64,000 nucleotides of DNA from an uncultured Oscillospiraceae bacterium (lineage in GTDB: Bacteria; Bacillota; Clostridia; Oscillospirales; Oscillospiraceae), in assembly GCA_910589155.1 (NCBI GenBank), contig CAJURY010000008.1, positions 23,293 through 87,292 on the forward strand. The letters are read 5' to 3'. The position numbers and the translations under genes are program-made. Below, piece after piece: positions 59,915-64,000 of this stretch. Below the pieces are notes generated by a model. That model saw only the letters and a program-made list of their open reading frames with translations. It had not been told where the DNA came from and ran no database searches. Numbering within the stretch: the stretch's first letter is position 1; the number at the start of each line of letters is the position of its first letter.

Positions 59915-60403
59915 CTAATCACCGGCGTACTGCACTTCAAGCAAATCTCTCCCGCCAAGCTCCATGCGTCTTGTGCGCGCGGTATTTGTCATACCAAGCT
60001 TTTCATAAAAACGTCTGGCTCTCAGATTATCCGCCAGCGTCCAAACAATCCATCGAACATACCCCTGCTTTTGCAGCGCGTCTTTTGCCGCCAAAAACAA
60101 CTGCCGTCCAATCCCCAAATTCCAGCAATCAGGCAAAACGTAAATTGAGCGAATTTCACCTGTACGTCCATCCAACTCATCCCGGCAGGCGCCAAAATTC
60201 ACAAGACCCACAATTCTTCCATCCTGCTTAAAAACAAAACTGTTCGCGGCCACAATCTGGGTGGGCAAAGGCGCGCAATGCTTGGGAGTCAGCGCGTCCA
60301 GAAAGTCCTGGGGAACAAGCCCTGCATACGCCGCCCTCCACGCCTTACAGTATACCTCTCCCAGAGAAAGCGCATCTTGCGGCTGAACTGCTTCCAGCGA
60401 CAT
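59915..60403 (-). CDS. GNAT acetyltransferase
   Basis: 162 residues, ATG with GGAGGCGGAG upstream. The motif IYVLPDCWNLGIGRQLFLAA (about 88-107) is the acetyl-CoA-binding region and RFYEKLGM the late motif. The N-terminal CKAWRAAYAGLVPQDFLDAL is typical of many unassigned GNATs. It is the last gene of a holB-ricT-GNAT run, 16 nt after ricT. Confidence 0.86.
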   Translation of the reverse strand: MSLEAVQPQDALSLGEVYCKAWRAAYAGLVPQDFLDALTPKHCAPLPTQIVAANSFVFKQDGRIVGLVNFGACRDELDGRTGEIRSIYVLPDCWNLGIGRQLFLAAKDALQKQGYVRWIVWTLADNLRARRFYEKLGMTNTARTRRMELGGRDLLEVQYAGD

Positions 60404-60419
60404 TTCTCCGCCTCCTTGC

Positions 60420-61931
60420 CTACTGCGCCGCAGGCGGGGTTTTGGGGCCGCCGGGCTTTGGCTTATGGTACCTGCGATAGTTGTTTCTCGGCTTTGCTGC
60501 GCCTTCCTTTGACGCAGTTTCCTTTGGTGTCATTTCCTTCGGCGGCTTCCCCTCCCCGGATTGCCCGGGGCGATTTTGTCGCTGCTTGTTTCCATGAGGA
60601 CGCTGATTTTGCTGCCCCTGGGACTTTGCCGGACGCCTCCCCTGCTCTACCGCTGCCTGCTCCGGTTTGTTGGGACGGCGGCCCCGGTTTTTACGATAGC
60701 CTACCCCCTCCTTCGGATCGCCTTCGTGCTTATCCCTTTCTACCGGCACTTCTTCTGTCTGCTCCCGGCGCTCCGGCTGGCTGCGCTTTTTTCTGCGGCG
60801 ATTGGAAGCAGTCGCTTCCGCTTCCTGTTCCAAATCCTCCGGCGTCTCTTCCACAATATCCTCCGGGCGATAACGGAAACGAATGGGGTCCAGGTGCATA
60901 TGATTTTCCACTTCCGGCTCCACCGGCTTTTTCCGCTTGCCATTGCCGGACAGCGGCGCCTGATCCGCAGGAATCGGCGGGTCATTTTTCTTTGCTTTTC
61001 CGCTGCGCAGCACGCAAACATCACAGTTTTTATAGGTCTCTACGGTATCCGGTTCTTCTTCCATACGCACACGGACGCTTTGCCGCAGCAAATTCACATC
61101 CACCACAGTACCGCGGCCATCCGGCGTATCCACAAAGGAGTCCATTTTCGGACTGGTACGAATCAAATCCTCATAAGCATCCTGCTCATATTTCAGGCAG
61201 CACATCAGCCGTCCGCAAGTGCCGGAAATTTTTGTTGGATTCAAGCTGAGATTTTGGGTTTTCGCCATCTTAATAGAAACCGGCTGAAAATCGTCCAAAA
61301 ACTGCGCGCAGCAAAAGGGTCTGCCGCAAATGCCAAGACCGCCGACCATTTTTGCCTTATCCCGCACGCCAATTTGCCGCAGCTCAATCCGGGTGCGGAA
61401 AATACCGGCCAGGTTTTTTACCAGTTCCCGGAAATCCACACGCTCGTCCGCCGTAAAGAAAAACAAAATTTTGCTGCCGTCAAAGGCGTACTCCGCTGAA
61501 ACAAGCTGCATTTCCAGCTTGTGCTCCGCAATTTTTTGCAGGCAAATGCTAAAAGCCCGCTTTTCCTTTGCGCGATTTTCGGTCACCAGCTGCTCGTCCG
61601 CTGGAGTCGCCAAGCGAATCACACTGCGCAGAGGCTGCACCACATCCTTTTGTAAAACCGTGTGGTTTCCCGCTGTACACACGCCATACTCCGGCCCTCT
61701 GGCCGTATCAATAATCACATGGTCGCCAGTTTGCACTTCCAATGCGCCGGGATCAAAAAAATACACCTTTGCACCCGGTCGAAACTGCACATCCACCACC
61801 GCAACCGGCAAAAGCGCCTGATCCACCAATTCTGTTACCTTCGCAATTGCATCTTCTTGCTCATCTGTATCAGACGCCGCGCCCAGCGCAGCGGAATCGT
61901 CCTGTTCTTCTAAAACCTTTTCCTCGTCCAT
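60420..61931 (-). CDS. ricT: PSP1-domain protein RicT (YaaT)-like with long basic C-terminus
   Basis: 503 residues. The PSP1/RicT core (about 35-310) has the conserved cysteine clusters GGLGICGRPFCCAQF and KISGTCGRLMCCLKYEQ. RicT in B. subtilis acts with RicA and RicF on mRNA processing and developmental phosphorelay. The last ~190 residues are Arg/Lys/Pro/Gln-rich, with RRKKRSQPERREQ-type runs, and probably disordered and RNA-binding. B. subtilis YaaT is about 275 residues, so this tail is an addition. It lies after holB as in B. subtilis (holB-yaaT). Confidence 0.9.
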   Translation of the reverse strand: MDEEKVLEEQDDSAALGAASDTDEQEDAIAKVTELVDQALLPVAVVDVQFRPGAKVYFFDPGALEVQTGDHVIIDTARGPEYGVCTAGNHTVLQKDVVQPLRSVIRLATPADEQLVTENRAKEKRAFSICLQKIAEHKLEMQLVSAEYAFDGSKILFFFTADERVDFRELVKNLAGIFRTRIELRQIGVRDKAKMVGGLGICGRPFCCAQFLDDFQPVSIKMAKTQNLSLNPTKISGTCGRLMCCLKYEQDAYEDLIRTSPKMDSFVDTPDGRGTVVDVNLLRQSVRVRMEEEPDTVETYKNCDVCVLRSGKAKKNDPPIPADQAPLSGNGKRKKPVEPEVENHMHLDPIRFRYRPEDIVEETPEDLEQEAEATASNRRRKKRSQPERREQTEEVPVERDKHEGDPKEGVGYRKNRGRRPNKPEQAAVEQGRRPAKSQGQQNQRPHGNKQRQNRPGQSGEGKPPKEMTPKETASKEGAAKPRNNYRRYHKPKPGGPKTPPAAQ

Positions 61932-61958
61932 AGCTGATCCTTTCTTGTATCAAGCAAA

Positions 61959-62915
61959 TTAACGTAATTTCCAAAACAAATCGCCGCAGATCGCGCCGAC
62001 AGAAACATTTCCCTGGGTATACTGCATTGCAAGCTCCAGTGTCCCGCAAGCAGTCGACAACTCCGCCGCTGTCCTTCCTCTGCAAAGCGTTTCGCTGAAT
62101 TGATTTTCCGCCGGTGCGCCAGCGCGGTAGGAAAGCGCAGAAAGCAATACCTCTCGCCACTGGCTGAGCAGTGTGCATAATTGCTCCCGCTTCAGCTTTT
62201 CCATGGAAGTCAGCACACGCAGCAACTCCAGTGAATTTCTGCCTGCATAGGACTGTGCAAATGCGTCAGTCTGTGGCTCCAACTGGCCGCCAGAACGCAA
62301 AAGCGCCGCTCCCTGCCCCAAAAAGCCGCCGCTGCGCAGGTAAGCAGACTGGCATTGTTCCTCAGAAGCCTCTGGGAATTGCTCTCGCAGCTTTTTCAAA
62401 AAAAGCTTCTTTTCCAAAGGCATCAAACGCAGCTCCGTACAACGGGAACGGACTGTAGGCAGCAATTTCTCCGCATTATCTGCTAAAAGCAGAAACGCAC
62501 CATAAGCCGGCGGCTCCTCCAGCACTTTTAAAAGTGCATTTTGTGCGGAAAGCCCCAAATCCTGCGCTCTTGGCAAAATATAAATCTTCCGCCGCCCCTC
62601 ATTGGGACGCACAAATAAGTCCTCCCGCATTTTTCGGATCAAATCCACAGGCACCGTTTTTTTCTCTGTGTCGTCAACTGTAATGACATCGGGATGGCTG
62701 CCTGAAAAAACCTTGCGGCAAGCTACACACCGACCGCATGGCCGCTCACCGGCAGCCTCGCATAGCATAGCGGCCGCCAAACGCAATGCAAGGGTATGCT
62801 TGCCAGAACCCTGCGGCCCTGCCAGCAGATATAAGTGAGCGAATCGACTTTGGGCGCAATCTTCAGATAGGGTCTTTTTTAACTGGTCGTTTCCATAAAA
62901 ATTGCCGAACTCCAA
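61959..62915 (-). CDS. holB: DNA polymerase III subunit delta'
   Basis: 318 residues if started at TTG 62913-62915, which has AGGTGA 7 nt upstream and gives an N-terminus like other delta' proteins (EFGNFYGNDQLKKTL). The ATG at 62939 lies only ~4 nt from the predicted transcript start and lacks a ribosome site. Motifs: AGPQGSGKHTLALRLAAAM (clamp-loader P-loop), four zinc cysteines in CGRCVACRKVF, LLKVLEEPPAY and VRSRC. It is part of the clamp loader. Confidence 0.9.
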   Translation of the reverse strand: MEFGNFYGNDQLKKTLSEDCAQSRFAHLYLLAGPQGSGKHTLALRLAAAMLCEAAGERPCGRCVACRKVFSGSHPDVITVDDTEKKTVPVDLIRKMREDLFVRPNEGRRKIYILPRAQDLGLSAQNALLKVLEEPPAYGAFLLLADNAEKLLPTVRSRCTELRLMPLEKKLFLKKLREQFPEASEEQCQSAYLRSGGFLGQGAALLRSGGQLEPQTDAFAQSYAGRNSLELLRVLTSMEKLKREQLCTLLSQWREVLLSALSYRAGAPAENQFSETLCRGRTAAELSTACGTLELAMQYTQGNVSVGAICGDLFWKLR

Positions 62916-62949
62916 AATTGACTCACCTGCCAGCCGCATAATTGGTTAT

Positions 62950-62978
62950 ATTGTATCACAGTTCAGGTCAATTTACAA
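62950..62978 (-). promoter_or_regulatory. Promoter of holB-ricT-GNAT
   Basis: On the minus strand, TTGTAA (62973-62978), a 17-nt spacer and TACAAT (62950-62955). The predicted start is near 62943. Confidence 0.65.
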
Positions 62979-63945
62979 CCTGCGATATTATGCTATTTTT
63001 TCTAAAAAATGCAAGGCGCAAAAAGCAGCAGTGCGGAAACTTCCAAGTCGATCACACTCCCTTGCAGCTATGCGCTCCTGGTTGCTATTATATTTCAGTT
63101 AAATTGCTTGAAACCGCAGCAATTATATGGATTCTCTTTACCACACTGACATATAACAACAAAAATAGCATAGGTCATGGCTTCCAACTCAATCGGGAAG
63201 CATGGCTTATGCTCTGATAATACATATGCGGTAGCTGCAAGACGCAGAGATACGCTTTCTTTCGCATTAAAAACGCCGCCGCTCGCAAGCGCGTATTGAT
63301 ACTCTGTGCAAAGCAAATCAGAATAAGAAAAGCTACTTGTCCACCACTTATTTTTCTCAACACGCAAAGCTTGAACATTCTATAGGAGCGCTCCAATCAC
63401 TCGCAGTGCGGGATGCCAGCAAAGTTCTCAAATGGCATTCAACTAGCTAACACATTGAATATCTGTTCCCTGCATATAAGGCAGCAGATACCCGCTGACG
63501 CCTGCAAACATGCTCTTGCGCCGCATGGTAACGCATCGCAAACTTGTAGGCAATCTGTATTCGTCCATTTCGCTGAACTTTAGAGCAAAAGAATACTCAC
63601 CATGGGTTATCAATGGAAAAATAAAAAGTATTCCTATTCAAGACTTGCAAAAATGCAAATTAAAAAATAGTATCCTACTTATTTTTAAATAAAAAGGGAA
63701 GATAAACCCACTAAATAAAAAAAACAGTAATTTGGGCAGGGCGTTTTGCCATGCTCAAATGACTTAATAAAAACTCTCCAGACCTGCTTTAAAGTTTGGA
63801 GGGATGAGCACTTATAAAATAGCACAGAAAAGACAAACAATTTGCAAAAAACAAGAAAACAGGCTGGATATGATTCAAATTACGCGCTTGTAGCGCAAAA
63901 CACGCATTAACCTCCGCACCAAATAGAACGCATTGTAAAATAAAA
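62979..63945. other. AT-richer gene-free stretch
   Basis: About 970 bp with no ORF that has both a ribosome site and a recognisable product. A 90-codon minus frame at 63095-63367 and a 41-codon minus frame at about 63447-63572 exist, separated by stops, and may be remnants of a decayed gene. A CTCCAGAC/GTTTGGAG pair lies near 63776-63803. Codon pattern and composition differ from the rest of the window. Confidence 0.6.
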
Positions 63946-63975
63946 AAGCGAGGCAGTGATTTCACTGCCTCGCTT
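63946..63975 (-). terminator. Terminator of a gene beyond the right edge
   Basis: A perfect 13-bp stem AAGCGAGGCAGTG/CACTGCCTCGCTT with a 4-nt loop, followed on the minus strand by TTTTTATTTTA. Confidence 0.88.
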
Positions 63976-64000
63976 ATTATGTTGGCATAACCTATTTTTC

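Overview
The window looks like chromosomal DNA from an endospore-forming, low-complexity-GC (roughly 50-55 % by eye) member of the Clostridia, most likely an Oscillospiraceae-type gut bacterium. The support is a complete spoIIIA operon (AA to AH) with a recognisable sigma-E promoter, spoIIIE/ftsK, ricT, Firmicute-type promoters and Shine-Dalgarno sites, a T-box leader, a short archaeal-type prolyl-tRNA synthetase, and a split transketolase. I see no phage, transposase, plasmid or CRISPR genes; this is mostly core genome with small variable islets. The genus is an inference.

Layout. 1-4213 (all minus): the 5' end of a T-box leader for a gene beyond the left edge, two acetyltransferase genes (the second preceded by a 13-codon leader peptide and mutually exclusive RNA hairpins), and a DUF6056-type membrane protein broken by a frameshift at a G8 tract. 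4288-15616 (minus): the classic Firmicute cluster recN-argR-nadK-tlyA-dxs-oapA-[OLE RNA]-ispA-xseB-xseA-kae1-like-nusB-asp23, mixing isoprenoid synthesis, DNA repair and RNA factors. The gap between ispA and oapA holds what I read as the large structured OLE RNA with its own promoter. 15787-20373: spoIIIAH to spoIIIAA, tightly overlapped. 20547-27447: ftsK/spoIIIE, a uppP-like gene with altered active-site residues, a GT2 glycosyltransferase, a DUF4015-like membrane-anchored protein and prmA.

27602-31398 (plus): an M16 peptidase-like pair (EF-P modification type), lgt and a small unknown. 31618-43957 (minus): tRNA-Gly, a lipoprotein with a degenerate transglutaminase fold, yitT, a divergent type II topoisomerase pair, an EF-G-like GTPase, a pseudo P1B-type ATPase with a long acidic N-terminus, and rlmB. 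44166-47890 (plus): ftsH and prfC, the latter with an AUG-UAA minimal ORF in its leader. 47891-49000: a variable islet with palindromic repeats, an HTH regulator facing a perfect 18-bp palindrome, and two small proteins. 49100-56210: proS, rodA/ftsW-like (minus), tsaE-tsaB-upp, and a CobW metallochaperone pair. 56458-62915 (minus): three more GNAT genes, a split transketolase, ricT and holB. 62940-64000 is AT-richer and holds no gene I can defend, ending in a terminator for a gene beyond the right edge.

The most rewarding regions are the OLE RNA/OapA locus (known class), the leader-peptide attenuator before the GNAT gene at 1540-2511, the start-stop ORF ahead of prfC, and several apparent pseudoenzymes (P1B-ATPase-like, UppP-like, transglutaminase-like). 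Two noncoding segments are each flanked by near-copies of a terminator-like hairpin or its arm. All assignments come from reading the sequence; no database search was run.
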